64,000 bases of DNA. Origin: Tropicimonas sp. IMCC34011. Lineage in GTDB: Bacteria; Pseudomonadota; Alphaproteobacteria; Rhodobacterales; Rhodobacteraceae. The notes below the pieces were generated by a model. That model did no database searches. It saw only the letters and a list, made by a program, of their open reading frames with translations, and was not told where the DNA came from. Position numbers and translations under genes: made by a program. Shown in pieces: positions 17,206 through 27,730 of this stretch. Every line of letters begins with the position of its first letter. Positions within the stretch are counted from its first letter, which is position 1. The stretch is taken from the NCBI RefSeq assembly GCF_003390865.1, contig NZ_QMEJ01000001.1, positions 806,001-870,000 on the forward strand. The letters are read 5' to 3'.

Positions 17206-18399
17206 ATGCGGGCAGATATCGAGACGGACATCCTCATCGTCGGCGCCGGCCTTGCCGGCCTGATCGCCGCGGCGTCGCTCAAGAACGCCGGCCACGACGT
17301 CGTCCTCGCGAGCGCCTCCGCCCCGCCCCGCGATCCGAAGAGCGAAGGGGCCGACCGGCGCTCCACCGCGTTTCTGCTGCCCTCGCGGAGCGTCCTGCGT
17401 CGCGCCGGGATCGAGGTGGACGACGGAACGGCGACACCCCTCGCCGCGCTGCGGATCGTCGAAACCGGCGGCCGGCCGCGACACGTCATCTCCGAGCGGA
17501 CCTTTCACCCGGACGATCTGGGCGCCGAGGTCTTCGGCTGGAACATTCCCAATGCACGCCTCGGCGCGGAACTCCTGGACCGGCTCGAGGCGCTGTCCGT
17601 TCCCCTCAGGATCGGCGCGGGGCTGAAGGATCTGCACGCGCGGGAGGATCGCGCCCTTGCGGTGTTGGCGGACGGCACACGCATCTCGGCGCGCCTGATC
17701 GTCGGAGCGGACGGGCGGGACAGCGCCGTGCGGCGCGCTGCCGGGATCGGCACCTCCGAGACGCGTTATGGCCAGAAGGCGCTGGCCTTCCCGGTGCGCC
17801 ATACCCATCCCCACGCCAATGTCTCGGCCGAGATCTACGAACAGGGCGGAGCGTTCACGACGGTGCCCCTGCCCGATGCGGACGGCCGGCCCGCCTCCGC
17901 CATCGTCTGGATGGCTGACGGTCCCGAAGCGATACGCCTTGCCGCCCTGTCCGAGGCAGAGCTCGCCGCCGAAGCGACGGAGCGATCCTGCGGGCTCCTG
18001 GGAACGATGACGCCCCTTGCACGGCCCGGCCTCTTCCCCGTGGTCACGCGGATCGCGGAACGGCTGGCCTCACGGCGTGTGGCGCTCATCGCCGAGGCGG
18101 CGCATGTGCTGCCGCCGATCGGGGCGCAGGGGCTGAACACCTCGATTGCCGACATCGCCGCGCTCGAGACGGCTCTCGGCACAGATCCCGGCGCGCCGGC
18201 GGGCCTCGCCGCCTATGCCGCCGCGCGGGAACGTGACATCGCGCTCAGGGCCGGCGCCATCGATGCCTTCAACCGTGTCGCACGCTCCGGAAGCCTTCTT
18301 GCGCACACGATACGCCCTGCCGGGCTTGCCGCGCTCCACGATCTGCCGCCCGTCCGCCGCGCCCTGATGCGGGCGGGGCTCGGATCGGCTGCGGACTGA
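17206..18399 (+). CDS. UbiH/UbiF/Coq6 family FAD-dependent hydroxylase
   Basis: A 397-residue flavoprotein monooxygenase. The FAD site is TDILIVGAGLAGLIAAASL (GxGxxG, about residues 7-25), the second FAD motif is LIVGADGRDSAVRRAAG (about 163-180, the DG motif), and LPPIGAQGLNTSIADIAALE (about 305-325) is the third FAD contact. EGADRRSTAF near residue 50 matches the UbiH family. These enzymes hydroxylate the aromatic ring in ubiquinone synthesis at the inner membrane. Which ring position is modified cannot be told from sequence. An ACGGGAG/ACAGG ribosome region precedes the ATG. The gene is divergent from the GntR regulator and ends 16 bases from the convergent Lrp gene. Confidence 0.86.
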   Translation: MRADIETDILIVGAGLAGLIAAASLKNAGHDVVLASASAPPRDPKSEGADRRSTAFLLPSRSVLRRAGIEVDDGTATPLAALRIVETGGRPRHVISERTFHPDDLGAEVFGWNIPNARLGAELLDRLEALSVPLRIGAGLKDLHAREDRALAVLADGTRISARLIVGADGRDSAVRRAAGIGTSETRYGQKALAFPVRHTHPHANVSAEIYEQGGAFTTVPLPDADGRPASAIVWMADGPEAIRLAALSEAELAAEATERSCGLLGTMTPLARPGLFPVVTRIAERLASRRVALIAEAAHVLPPIGAQGLNTSIADIAALETALGTDPGAPAGLAAYAAARERDIALRAGAIDAFNRVARSGSLLAHTIRPAGLAALHDLPPVRRALMRAGLGSAAD

Positions 18400-18415
18400 C
18401 GGGGGCCTCGCCGCG

Positions 18416-18883
18416 TCAGCCCAAGGGGCCGGGCAGCCGCTCTTCCGAAAGGAGGACGTTCGATTCCACCTGCCCCACCCCCGGCAGCGTCATGATGCGG
18501 CGGCGAAGGACGCGTTCGAAATCGGGAAGGTCGCGCGCCGTGACGCGGAGGCGGTAATCGTAGAGGCCGAGGACGTGCTCGACGATCTGCACCTCCGGAA
18601 TGGCGCAGACCGCCCGCTCGAAGACCTCCAGTTCGGGACGCCCGCGCGCCGCAAGCTTGATGCCGAGAAAGACGGTCACGCCGAAGCCGAGCGCTTCGCG
18701 GTCGAGGACGAGGCGGCGGCCCTTCAGGATGCCGGCATCGGTCAGGCGGCGGATGCGGCGCCACGTCGCCGGCTGTGACAATCCGAGGCGCCGCCCGAGT
18801 TCGGAGGCGCTGAGGCTGGCGTCCCCGACGAGGGCGCGGAGGATCGCGCGGTCCGCCGCGTCCAGATTGAGAGGCGCCGTCAT
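18416..18883 (-). CDS. Lrp/AsnC family transcriptional regulator (second of pair)
   Basis: A 155-residue Lrp/AsnC regulator. Residues 6-62 form the DNA-binding head (LDAADRAILRALVGDASLSASELGRRLGLSQPATWRRIRRL), and residues 70-150 the RAM effector domain, with PEVQIVEHVLGLYDYRLRV as the usual core. Such proteins bind amino acids and regulate amino-acid genes. The ATG at 18883 overlaps the stop of the upstream Lrp gene by 4 bases (ATGA), so the two are translationally coupled and may form heteromeric regulators, as described for other paired Lrp-like proteins. It is convergent with the FAD hydroxylase gene. Confidence 0.9.
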   Translation of the reverse strand: MTAPLNLDAADRAILRALVGDASLSASELGRRLGLSQPATWRRIRRLTDAGILKGRRLVLDREALGFGVTVFLGIKLAARGRPELEVFERAVCAIPEVQIVEHVLGLYDYRLRVTARDLPDFERVLRRRIMTLPGVGQVESNVLLSEERLPGPLG

Positions 18884-19335
18884 AGCGGAAGCTCGTCCAC
18901 CGACTTGATGTCCGCCACGTGCATAAGAGCCTCGATGTCGGCGATATGTGGCAGGGTGAGGATGCGGTCCCGCCAGATGGTCTGGTAGTGCGACAGGTCT
19001 CGGGCGATAAGCTCGAGGCGGATGTCGACACGGCCGAGAAGGGTCTGGATCTCGAGGACTTCGGGAACCTTGCGGACCTCCTCGAGGAACGCGTCGAAGG
19101 CGTTGCGGCGGGTCTTGTCGAGGGTGATCCGGAGCGAGACCCGGACGGCCCAGCCAAGGGCGCGCCAATCGATCACGGCCTCCTGCCCTTTCAGGATCCC
19201 GCTGCTGCGCAACTTCTCCAGCCGTCGCCAGCACGCCCCGTGGGAGAGGCCCACGCGATCCGCTAGCCCTTGCGCGGACAGGTCCGGTTCGGCCTGAAAC
19301 TGCCGCAGAATGCGTCTGTCCGTGTCATCGAGCAT
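18880..19335 (-). CDS. Lrp/AsnC family transcriptional regulator (first of pair)
   Basis: A 151-residue Lrp/AsnC regulator with the head LDDTDRRILRQFQAEPDLSAQGLADRVGLSHGACWRRLEKL and a RAM domain containing PEVLEIQTLLGRVDIRLEL. It is the upstream member of a coupled pair and diverges from ilvC, so branched-chain amino-acid control is a reasonable inference. No ribosome site precedes the ATG, and a TTGTCA/TATCCG promoter places the likely transcript start within a few bases of the start codon, suggesting a leaderless mRNA. The mirrored 9-bp elements in the ilvC intergenic region are candidate sites for autoregulation. Confidence 0.9.
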   Translation of the reverse strand: MLDDTDRRILRQFQAEPDLSAQGLADRVGLSHGACWRRLEKLRSSGILKGQEAVIDWRALGWAVRVSLRITLDKTRRNAFDAFLEEVRKVPEVLEIQTLLGRVDIRLELIARDLSHYQTIWRDRILTLPHIADIEALMHVADIKSVDELPL

Positions 19336-19342
19336 GGTTTTT

Positions 19343-20488
<1,146 letters not shown>

Positions 20489-20498
20489 TCGATACCCC

Positions 20499-20527
20499 GT
20501 GCGGTCCCCTCTCAAGGGGGGCCGCAC
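20499..20527 (+). terminator. Hairpin after ilvC
   Basis: GTGCGG (20499-20504) pairs with CCGCAC (20522-20527), extended through a T-G wobble and CCCC/GGGG. No T-run follows, so it may be a weak terminator or an mRNA-stabilising structure between ilvC and the EamA gene. Confidence 0.5.
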
Positions 20528-20603
20528 ACCGCTGACGACGGTGCGTGGCCGCACAGACCGGCCGATCTGGACAGGCGCGCGGCCGCGTGATCCAAGGCGC
20601 CAC

Positions 20604-21527
20604 ATGGCCGCGAACACAGCCCCCGTCGAGCCGCCCACGGCGGCGAACTGGCTCTCGATCCTCTTCCTCGGACTGATCTGGGGCGGCACGTTCATGCTGA
20701 CCAAGATCGCGCTCGACGGGATCGAGCCGATCACACTCGCGGCCTCCCGGATCCTGCTCGCGGCCATCGCTCTCGTGCCCTTCGCCCTGCCCCGGATGCG
20801 GGGGATCGGGCGGGACCACTTGCCCTATCTCTTCTGGGCCGGCCTTCTGAGCACGGCTGTGCCCTTCTCGATGCTGTCCTGGGGGCTCCAGCACGTCCCG
20901 TCCGCGTTCGGCGGGTTGTCGATGGCGATGCTGCCGCTCGTGCTCCTGCCGATGGCGCATTTCTTCGTACCGGGCGAACGCCTGACGCCGCGCCGGATCA
21001 TCGGCGTCGCGCTCGGGTTCGCCGGCGCGGCTCTTCTCATTGCGGGCGGGGGTGACGATCCGGGCGCCTCTGGACCATTGGGGCTCGCGGGGCGGATCGT
21101 CTGTCTCGCCGCGACCATCTGCTATTCCATCGCCTCGATCCTGACCCGGCGTTGCCCGCCCATCGACGGCATCGCCATGGCCGCGCTCACGCTGCTGTTC
21201 GGCGCGGTTGCCATCGTTCCCTTCGCGCTGCTCGTCGAGGGGCTTCCCGCGGTCCCGCCGACGCGCCCCCTGCTGGCGGCGATCGCGCTCGGCCTCGTGC
21301 CGACGGCGCTGGCTGTCCTTCTGAGGATCCAGGTCGTGCGGAGCGCCGGCCCGGGCTTCATGACGCTGGTGAACTTCCAGGTCCCGGTCTGGTCGGTGAT
21401 CTTCGGCGTGGTCCTTCTCGGCGAGACCCTGCCGCCTACGCTCTTCGCCGCGCTGGCCCTGATCGGCACGGGGCTCGTCATCGGCCAGTGGCGCACGGTC
21501 CGGACGCTGCTGCACTGGCGGGGCTGA
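20604..21527 (+). CDS. EamA/DMT family transporter
   Basis: A 307-residue membrane protein with ten hydrophobic segments in two EamA repeats (about residues 15-150 and 160-295). The first repeat opens with ILFLGLIWGGTFMLTKIAL and contains RILLAAIALVPF; the second ends with VPVWSVIFGVVLLGETLPPTLFAALALIGTGLVI, the conserved GE motif region of drug/metabolite transporters. Members export amino acids, nucleobases or other metabolites; the substrate is not predictable here. The ATG at 20604 is the first that gives a normal short N-terminus. It lies 115 bases after ilvC and converges on glmM, with about 25 bases between the stops. Confidence 0.9.
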   Translation: MAANTAPVEPPTAANWLSILFLGLIWGGTFMLTKIALDGIEPITLAASRILLAAIALVPFALPRMRGIGRDHLPYLFWAGLLSTAVPFSMLSWGLQHVPSAFGGLSMAMLPLVLLPMAHFFVPGERLTPRRIIGVALGFAGAALLIAGGGDDPGASGPLGLAGRIVCLAATICYSIASILTRRCPPIDGIAMAALTLLFGAVAIVPFALLVEGLPAVPPTRPLLAAIALGLVPTALAVLLRIQVVRSAGPGFMTLVNFQVPVWSVIFGVVLLGETLPPTLFAALALIGTGLVIGQWRTVRTLLHWRG

Positions 21528-21552
21528 GAGCCGGCCAGGGCCCGGCGCGGCG

Positions 21553-22911
21553 TCAGGCCACGACGGTCCCCTCATTTTCCACCGCGCCGACGATATCGTC
21601 CACAACAGCAGTCAGAAGCGCTTCGTCCTCGCACTCGGCCATGACGCGGATCAGCGGCTCAGTGCCGGACTTGCGGATCAGTACGCGCCCCCCCTCGCCC
21701 ATCTTCGCTTCGGCGCCAGCGATGGCGCGCCGGACGCCGGACGCCGCCAGCGGATCCGATCCGGCACGGAACCGGACGTTCTTCAGGAGTTGCGGAACGG
21801 TCTCGAACGTGCGGGCGAGCGCGCTGGCGGGAAGCGCGCTCTCGGTCATCGCGGCCAGGAACTGGAGGCCGGCGATCAGGCCGTCGCCGGTCGTCGTGTA
21901 ATCGGTCATGACGATATGGCCCGACTGCTCGCCGCCGAGGTTCCAGCCACCAGAGCGCATCCGCTCGACCACGTGGCGGTCACCGACCGGGGTGCGTTCG
22001 AGGCGGAGCCCCTTCGCTTCGAGATGCCGCTCGAGGCCGAGGTTCGACATGACGGTCGCGACGAGAGTGCCGCCGGCAAGACGACCGGTCTCGGCCCACT
22101 GCCCCGCGAGCAGCGCCATGATCTGGTCGCCGTCGGCGACGGCCCCGGTCTCGTCGAGGATCATCACCCGGTCCGCGTCGCCGTCGAGACAGATGCCGAC
22201 ATCGGCGCCGCTGGAGCGCACGACTTCGGCCGCCTGCGCGACAGAGGTCGAGCCGCAGCCGAGATTGATGTTGAGGCCGTCGGGATCGGTGCCGACCTCG
22301 ATCACCTCCGCCCCCAGCTCCCAGAGGACCTGCGGCGCGGTGCGATAGGCGGCGCCGTTGGCGCAGTCGATCACGACCTTGAGGCCGGAGAGCGTCCGGT
22401 TCACCGGAAAGGAGGCCTTGGCCCGTTCGACATAGCGGAACCGCCCATCATCGATCCGCCGCGCGCGGCCGATGGCGCCGGCATCGGCAAGACGCGGGCC
22501 GGCCTCCGCCAGGGCCTCGATGGCGGCCTCGTCGGCATCGGAGAGCTTGAAGCCGTCGGGTCCGAAGAACTTGATGCCGTTATCCTCGTGCGGGTTGTGC
22601 GAGGCGGAGATCATGATCCCGAGATCCGCCCGCATGGAGCGCGTGAGATAGCCAACGGCGGGCGTCGGAATGGGGCCGAGGAGAAGCACGTTCATGCCGG
22701 TGGAGGTCAGCCCCGCCGTCAGCGCGTTCTCGAACATGTAGCCGGACAGGCGGGTGTCCTTGCCGATCACGACGCGGTGCCCGGCTGTGCCGTCCTGCCG
22801 AAAATGCTGGCCCGCGGCAGCGCCCAGCTTGAGCGCCATCTCCGCAGTCATGGGATACGCGTTGGCCCGGCCCCGAACGCCGTCGGTTCCGAAGAGTGTC
22901 CTGCCCGTCAT
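21553..22911 (-). CDS. glmM: Phosphoglucosamine mutase
   Basis: A 452-residue alpha-D-phosphohexomutase that converts glucosamine-6-phosphate to glucosamine-1-phosphate for UDP-GlcNAc, peptidoglycan and LPS. The N-terminus [14 protein letters not shown], the phosphoserine loop [17 protein letters not shown] (about residues 100-116), the metal loop [14 protein letters not shown], the sugar loop [12 protein letters not shown] and the phosphate-binding [14 protein letters not shown] are all intact. It is the last gene of a folB-folP-glmM run on the minus strand, 13 bases after folP, an arrangement also known in other bacteria. It converges on the EamA transporter gene. Confidence 0.96.
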   Translation of the reverse strand: MTGRTLFGTDGVRGRANAYPMTAEMALKLGAAAGQHFRQDGTAGHRVVIGKDTRLSGYMFENALTAGLTSTGMNVLLLGPIPTPAVGYLTRSMRADLGIMISASHNPHEDNGIKFFGPDGFKLSDADEAAIEALAEAGPRLADAGAIGRARRIDDGRFRYVERAKASFPVNRTLSGLKVVIDCANGAAYRTAPQVLWELGAEVIEVGTDPDGLNINLGCGSTSVAQAAEVVRSSGADVGICLDGDADRVMILDETGAVADGDQIMALLAGQWAETGRLAGGTLVATVMSNLGLERHLEAKGLRLERTPVGDRHVVERMRSGGWNLGGEQSGHIVMTDYTTTGDGLIAGLQFLAAMTESALPASALARTFETVPQLLKNVRFRAGSDPLAASGVRRAIAGAEAKMGEGGRVLIRKSGTEPLIRVMAECEDEALLTAVVDDIVGAVENEGTVVA

Positions 22912-22924
22912 AAGATCGCTCGCC

Positions 22925-23932
22925 TCAAGTCTCGTAAAGGGCCTGGGCGAGGTTCATGGCCTGCCGCGTTTCGCCCACGTCGTGTACCCTCAGAATGTGC
23001 ACGCCCTGCGCGAGCGCGGCAAGCGCAACGGCGATCGAGCCGGGCGCCCGTCGGCGAGGCTCCGCCTCCTTGCCGATCGCACCGATGAACCGTTTGCGCG
23101 AGACGCCGAGCAGGACGGGCAGGCCGAGATCGTGGAAGGCGGAAAGGTTACGGATCAGTTGCAGATTGTGATCGGCGGTCTTGCCGAAGCCGATACCCGG
23201 ATCGACGATCAGACGCTCCCGGGCGACGCCCATGGCCTCGGCCGCCGCGATCCGCTCCCTGAGCGCCGCCATGACCTCGTGCAGCACGTCCCCATAGGCC
23301 GGTGCGTCCTGCATGGTCTTCGGCAGGCCCTTGGCGTGCATCAGGCACAGGGGCGCGCCATGACGGGCAGTCAGCGGGCCGAGTGCGGGATCGAAGGTCA
23401 GGGCGGAGACATCGTTGACCATGTCCGCCCCGGCGCCAAGCGCGGCCTCGGCGACGGCGGCCTTCCGGGTGTCGATGGAGACGGGCGTGGCGATGCCGGC
23501 GTCCCTTATCGCCGCGATGGCGGGGGCGACGCGGGCGATCTCCTCCGCCTCCGGCACGTCCTCCGCGCCGGGCCGGGTGCTTTCGCCGCCGATATCGAGA
23601 AGGTCCGCCAGCGGCGACATGTGCCGAGCCGCCTCGGCCGCCGCCTCGGCGCTGCCGGTGAGCCCGCCATCCGAGAAGCTGTCCGGCGTGACGTTGATGA
23701 TGCCCATGATCCGCGCGGTCTCGAAGGTCATCCCGCAGAGCGCCGGCCGGGGCGCCGAGAGCCTGTCCCGCGCCGCGGCGTCCAGCTCCCGAGCGGGAAC
23801 GAGCGCCGGCGTCCGGCCGGCCTCCAGCACCTCGACCTCATCGAACCACACGGACCGGCTCCCGGCGAGGGGGAGCGCGGCGGGCCCGCGGGGCTGTCCG
23901 GTCCGGGCGATTGGCCTCAGGATCGTGCTCAT
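22925..23932 (-). CDS. folP: Dihydropteroate synthase
   Basis: A 335-residue TIM-barrel enzyme that joins p-aminobenzoate to dihydropterin pyrophosphate in folate synthesis and is the sulfonamide target. Motifs are [16 protein letters not shown] (about residues 74-89), [42 protein letters not shown] and [14 protein letters not shown]. The first 70 residues precede the barrel and are longer than in E. coli FolP. The ATG at 23932 overlaps the end of folB by 4 bases, so the two are translationally coupled, and glmM follows after 13 bases. Confidence 0.94.
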   Translation of the reverse strand: MSTILRPIARTGQPRGPAALPLAGSRSVWFDEVEVLEAGRTPALVPARELDAAARDRLSAPRPALCGMTFETARIMGIINVTPDSFSDGGLTGSAEAAAEAARHMSPLADLLDIGGESTRPGAEDVPEAEEIARVAPAIAAIRDAGIATPVSIDTRKAAVAEAALGAGADMVNDVSALTFDPALGPLTARHGAPLCLMHAKGLPKTMQDAPAYGDVLHEVMAALRERIAAAEAMGVARERLIVDPGIGFGKTADHNLQLIRNLSAFHDLGLPVLLGVSRKRFIGAIGKEAEPRRRAPGSIAVALAALAQGVHILRVHDVGETRQAMNLAQALYET

Positions 23933-24831
23933 CGGGCGTCGGTCTCCAGACGCTCGCCGCCGGGCATGTCCGCGCCGATGCCCACGCGGCGGGTGGCACC
24001 GAGCGTATCGGCGAGGAAGGCGGCGAGGCGTTCGGGCTCCCGCGGGCCGGCCTCGGGACGCTCCAGCGAATCCAGCATGATCTTGGACGGCGCCCAGACC
24101 AGCATCCGACCCTGCCGTATCGCATGTTCGATCTCGGTGCGGCTGCCGACGACGAGGCAGCGCGGATCCCGGGCGGCGAGCACCCAGGCATTCTGATCGA
24201 GCGCGAGGAGGTCGATCCGCCGCTGAGGCATGGGCGCGCCGGCCACGGGGGCCGGTGTCTCGGGCAGGGTCACGGTGAGCACGACCGGGGCGCCGCCCTC
24301 CTCCAGCGCGTCCAGCCACTGGGAAAGGCGCGGATCGGCAATGGCATCGTTCGACAGATGCGCCACGACCGGCCGCGGCAGGTCCGGCGCCGGGAGGCCG
24401 CGCTCGCGCTCCGCCCCGGCGCTGCGCACGATTTCCACGCCAAGGGCATAGGGGCCCCGGTCCAGCTTCTCGATCCGCACGAAGACACGCTCCGCCCGCG
24501 GCTCCTGCAGAAGAAGCCCCGCGATGCGCTCGGCCAGTGTCTCGAGCAGGTTGAGCCGTTCCTCGGCGAGCGCGGCATCCACGGCTTCGACCAGCGTGTC
24601 GTAGGACAGGATGCGGTCCACATCGTCATCCACGGGCGCGCCGGTGCCGGTCACCTCGCAGACGATATCGAAGCGAAGCCGCTGCTGGCTCCCCCGCTCC
24701 TCCTGGAACGCGCCGATTTCCACGTCGCGGACGTGATCGCGCAGGGAAATGCGGTCTCGCGGACGCGCGGCACTGGCCGTGGCGCGGTCCTCGGGATGGC
24801 CGAAGGCGGCGGAGAGATCGGGATCGGTCAT
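23929..24831 (-). CDS. folB: Dihydroneopterin aldolase with uncharacterised C-terminal domain
   Basis: A 300-residue protein, more than twice the length of normal FolB (about 120). Residues 27-135 are FolB-like: RDHVRDVEIGAFQEERGSQQRLRFDI, the SYDTLVEAVDAALAE segment, LLETLAERIAGLLL with the catalytic glutamate region, and VRIEKLDRGPYALGVEIV. It cleaves dihydroneopterin to hydroxymethyl-dihydropterin in folate synthesis. Residues 140-300 are a second part I cannot name, with VVAHLSNDA, RRIDLLALDQNAWVLAARDPRC and MLVWAPSKIMLDSL. The ATG at 24831 is preceded by GGAGAGG. It is coupled to folP by a 4-base overlap. Confidence 0.85.
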   Translation of the reverse strand: MTDPDLSAAFGHPEDRATASAARPRDRISLRDHVRDVEIGAFQEERGSQQRLRFDIVCEVTGTGAPVDDDVDRILSYDTLVEAVDAALAEERLNLLETLAERIAGLLLQEPRAERVFVRIEKLDRGPYALGVEIVRSAGAERERGLPAPDLPRPVVAHLSNDAIADPRLSQWLDALEEGGAPVVLTVTLPETPAPVAGAPMPQRRIDLLALDQNAWVLAARDPRCLVVGSRTEIEHAIRQGRMLVWAPSKIMLDSLERPEAGPREPERLAAFLADTLGATRRVGIGADMPGGERLETDAR

Positions 24832-25006
24832 GCCCTCTCCTGCCACGCCCCGCGCTCCACCGCCAGAACCGGTCGCGACGAATGGAGGCGCGAAAACGCC
24901 CCCGTACGACTGGAAGGAGCAGGACGGGACCAATGGCGTGGCCCGAACGCGATGACCTCAGCGCGGCCTAGGGCCGGGACACGGCCGCCGGCCACCCCCT
25001 TCGCCT

Positions 25007-27628
25007 TTACAGCCTGCGGATCGCGGCTCCGGCGCCGGCAGCGTTCGCCGCGTCCTCCCGCTCCCAGGGCGTGCCGTGGGGGGTGCCGCCAAGCGCAAGA
25101 TGGGCGGCGGCGAGACGGGCCACCGGGACGCGGAAGGGCGAGCAGGACACGTAGTCGAACCCCGCGGCGCGGCAGAATGCGATCGTGTCCGGGTCCCCAC
25201 CATGCTCGCCGCAGAGGGAGACGGTGATGTCCGGACGGTTCTCGCGCGCCCGCTCCGCCCCCAGGAGGAGCAGTTCACCGACGCCGTCGAGGTCGAGCGT
25301 GTGGAACGGATCCTCGGGAAAGACCCCTTCGGCCACGTAGGCGCCCATGAACCGGCCCGCATCGTCGCGGGACAGACCGTAGGTCATCTGTGTCAGGTCG
25401 TTCGTCCCGAAGGACAGGAAGGCGGCGTGATCGGAAATCTCGCCCGCCCTGAGCGCGGCGCGGGGCGTCTCCACCATCACGCCGAGGCGGTACTCGAAGG
25501 TCTCGCCGCTCTCGTTCTTCACCGCGGCGGCCACGGCGTCGACGCGCGTCTTCACCAGTTCCACCTCGCGGCGGGCGGAGACGAGCGGGATCATGATCTC
25601 GGGCACGACGGGCGCGCCTGTCTCCCGGCTGGCCTGCACCGTCGCCTCGAAGATCGCGCGCGCCTGCATCTCGTAGATCTCGGGCACCGTGATTCCGAGG
25701 CGTACCCCGCGCATTCCGAGCATCGGGTTGAACTCGCTCATGTTCTGCACCCGGCGCACCACGTCCGACAGCGGCAGGTCGAGGGCATCGGCGAGCGCGC
25801 GCTGGTCCTCCCTGTCGCGCGGAAGGAACTCGTGCAGCGGCAAGTCGAAGAGACGGATGCAGACCGGCCGGCCGGCCATGATGTGGAAGAGGTCCGCAAA
25901 GTCCCGGCGCTGCATCGGCAGGAGGCGTTCGAGGGACGCGGCGCGGTCCTTGCTGTCGTCGGTGAAGATCATCTCCCGCATCAGCGTCAGGCGGGCATCC
26001 TCGAAGAACATATGCTCCGTGCGGCACAGGCCGATTCCCTCGGCGAGAAAGGTCTCGGCGGTGCGCGCATCGTCCGGCGTGTCGGCGTTGGCGCGGATCC
26101 CGATATCGCGCACCTTGTCGGCCCAGCCGAGCAGCGTGGTGAAGGGGCCGTCCAGCATCGGTTCCAGCAGCGGCGCGGCCCCTTCGAGGGCGACACCGGC
26201 GGAGCCGTCCACCGTGACCATGTCCCCCTCGCGGAAGACGCGGCCATCCTTCAGCGTGACCGTGCGCTCGCGGGTGTCGATGCGGCTGCCGACGGCGCCG
26301 ACAATGCAGGGCAGACCCAGTCCGCGCGCGATCACCGCGGCGTGGGAGGACATTCCGCCCCGCTCGGTGACGATGGCGGAGGCGACGTGCATCCCGCGGA
26401 TGTCCTCCGGCGTCGTCTCGCGGCGCAAGAGGATGCAGGCCTCGCCCTGTGACGCGGCGGTCTGCGCGGCCATCGCGGAGAAGACGAGACGCCCCGTCGC
26501 GGCGCCGGGGCTTGCGGCGATCCCCTTGAGGATCACCTCGCGGCGCGCATCGGGGTCCACCTGTCGGTGGAGGAGCTGCGACAGCGCGCGGGGCTCGATC
26601 CTGAGGATCGCTTCCTCGCGCGGGATGATTCCGTCCTCGGCAAGGTCGACCACCGCCTTGACCGCCGCGCGGGACGAGCGTGGCATGCGGACGGCATCGA
26701 GGACATGGAGCGTTCCGCCGGCGACGGAGAACTCGATCTCCATCTCCTCCCGCAGCCGCTTGCGGCAGATGCGCGAGAACTCCGTCAGCTCGGCGAAGAT
26801 TTCGGGCGCTTCGCTCTCGAGCGACGCTCCCCTCGGATCGGCCGCGAGATGGAGCGCGCCCTCCTGTCCCCCGGTGCCGGTCAGCGCGTCGCGGAAGATG
26901 GACTGTCGCAGATAGCGCCCGTTCATGACGTGCTCGCCGGTCGCTGGGTCCATCCCGCGGACCACGCCCGAGCCGCTTTCCCCCGGCCCGAGGCCCAGTG
27001 CCATCGCCTGAACGACCAGCCCCAGCCCCGCATCCGCCGGCGCCCCCCGGGCCTGCCGCAGGAGGCGGACCGAAGTGCTTTCCCAGCTTCTCGCCATGGA
27101 GCGCAGGACCTCGGCGAGCTGCACGCCCGCGTCCTGCGGGAATGGCTCGTCGGTCTCCTCCTCGAAGGTCTGAAGCGCAGCCGCGAGGGAGCTGGCGCTG
27201 GCATCGGGGACGGCGAAGGCATCCGGGTCGAGCCTCAGCACATCCACCGCGTAGGCCTGCACGAAGCGCAGGTAGAGCGCCGTCGCGGCCTCATCGCCGA
27301 TGGTCTCCGCCAGCGCGTCCCGCCGCGCGTCGCACATTCCGACGTTGAGAACGGCGCCCGGACCGCCCCATTCGGCATCCATCGAAGAGGGGCGAACGGA
27401 GAGAAGCGGCTCCCGCCCGAACGCCGAGAGGAGCCGCGGCAGGTCGGGCATGTGCCCTTCGGCGATGCGATGGACGACGTCGTAGGAGAGAGCGACGGTG
27501 CGCGGGACGGGAAGACCGAGGCGCACGAGCCGTTGCAGGCATTTCGCTCGGCCACCATGAACCGCCGCCGACATGGAGGCTGTCGGCGTGATCAGGGTGA
27601 AATCACTGTACCGGGCATAATGCTGCAC
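25007..27628 (-). CDS. ppdK: Divergent pyruvate, phosphate dikinase
   Basis: An 873-residue PPDK-type protein. The mobile histidine domain is intact (TERGGMSSHAAVIARGLG, His429), and the C-terminal PEP/pyruvate barrel retains VSLCGEHGGDP with Cys806. The N-terminal nucleotide domain is aberrant: the GGKG loop reads GGRAKC, the usual GEYLINAQGED stretch reads GRYLRQSIFRDAL and the QTR element reads DAVRMPR. PPDK interconverts pyruvate and PEP using ATP and phosphate. The GTG at 27628 is chosen because AAGGAGGG lies 7 bases upstream; an ATG at 27676 has no ribosome site. It lies about 100 bases downstream of glyS on the same strand. Confidence 0.8.
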   Translation of the reverse strand: MQHYARYSDFTLITPTASMSAAVHGGRAKCLQRLVRLGLPVPRTVALSYDVVHRIAEGHMPDLPRLLSAFGREPLLSVRPSSMDAEWGGPGAVLNVGMCDARRDALAETIGDEAATALYLRFVQAYAVDVLRLDPDAFAVPDASASSLAAALQTFEEETDEPFPQDAGVQLAEVLRSMARSWESTSVRLLRQARGAPADAGLGLVVQAMALGLGPGESGSGVVRGMDPATGEHVMNGRYLRQSIFRDALTGTGGQEGALHLAADPRGASLESEAPEIFAELTEFSRICRKRLREEMEIEFSVAGGTLHVLDAVRMPRSSRAAVKAVVDLAEDGIIPREEAILRIEPRALSQLLHRQVDPDARREVILKGIAASPGAATGRLVFSAMAAQTAASQGEACILLRRETTPEDIRGMHVASAIVTERGGMSSHAAVIARGLGLPCIVGAVGSRIDTRERTVTLKDGRVFREGDMVTVDGSAGVALEGAAPLLEPMLDGPFTTLLGWADKVRDIGIRANADTPDDARTAETFLAEGIGLCRTEHMFFEDARLTLMREMIFTDDSKDRAASLERLLPMQRRDFADLFHIMAGRPVCIRLFDLPLHEFLPRDREDQRALADALDLPLSDVVRRVQNMSEFNPMLGMRGVRLGITVPEIYEMQARAIFEATVQASRETGAPVVPEIMIPLVSARREVELVKTRVDAVAAAVKNESGETFEYRLGVMVETPRAALRAGEISDHAAFLSFGTNDLTQMTYGLSRDDAGRFMGAYVAEGVFPEDPFHTLDLDGVGELLLLGAERARENRPDITVSLCGEHGGDPDTIAFCRAAGFDYVSCSPFRVPVARLAAAHLALGGTPHGTPWEREDAANAAGAGAAIRRL

Positions 27629-27693
27629 TGCGGCGCCCTCCTTGACGCCATTCAAGTAGGCGTTACCCCCGCTCATTCAAGCTTATCTTTCTG

Positions 27694-27706
27694 CGGTGCA
27701 GCACCG
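27694..27706. repeat. Short palindrome before ppdK
   Basis: CGGTGCAGCACCG, a 13-base palindrome with 6-bp arms around one base, lies between glyS and ppdK, about 65 bases ahead of the ppdK GTG. It may be a protein-binding site; alternatively it is chance in GC-rich DNA. Confidence 0.3.
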
Positions 27707-27730
27707 AGGGCGGAGGGACGGTGCGTCACA

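Noticed and set aside
24972..24986. Small hairpin GGCCG-GGACA-CGGCC downstream of ppdK as terminator
   Set aside because: Five-bp stem, no T-run, common by chance in DNA of this composition.
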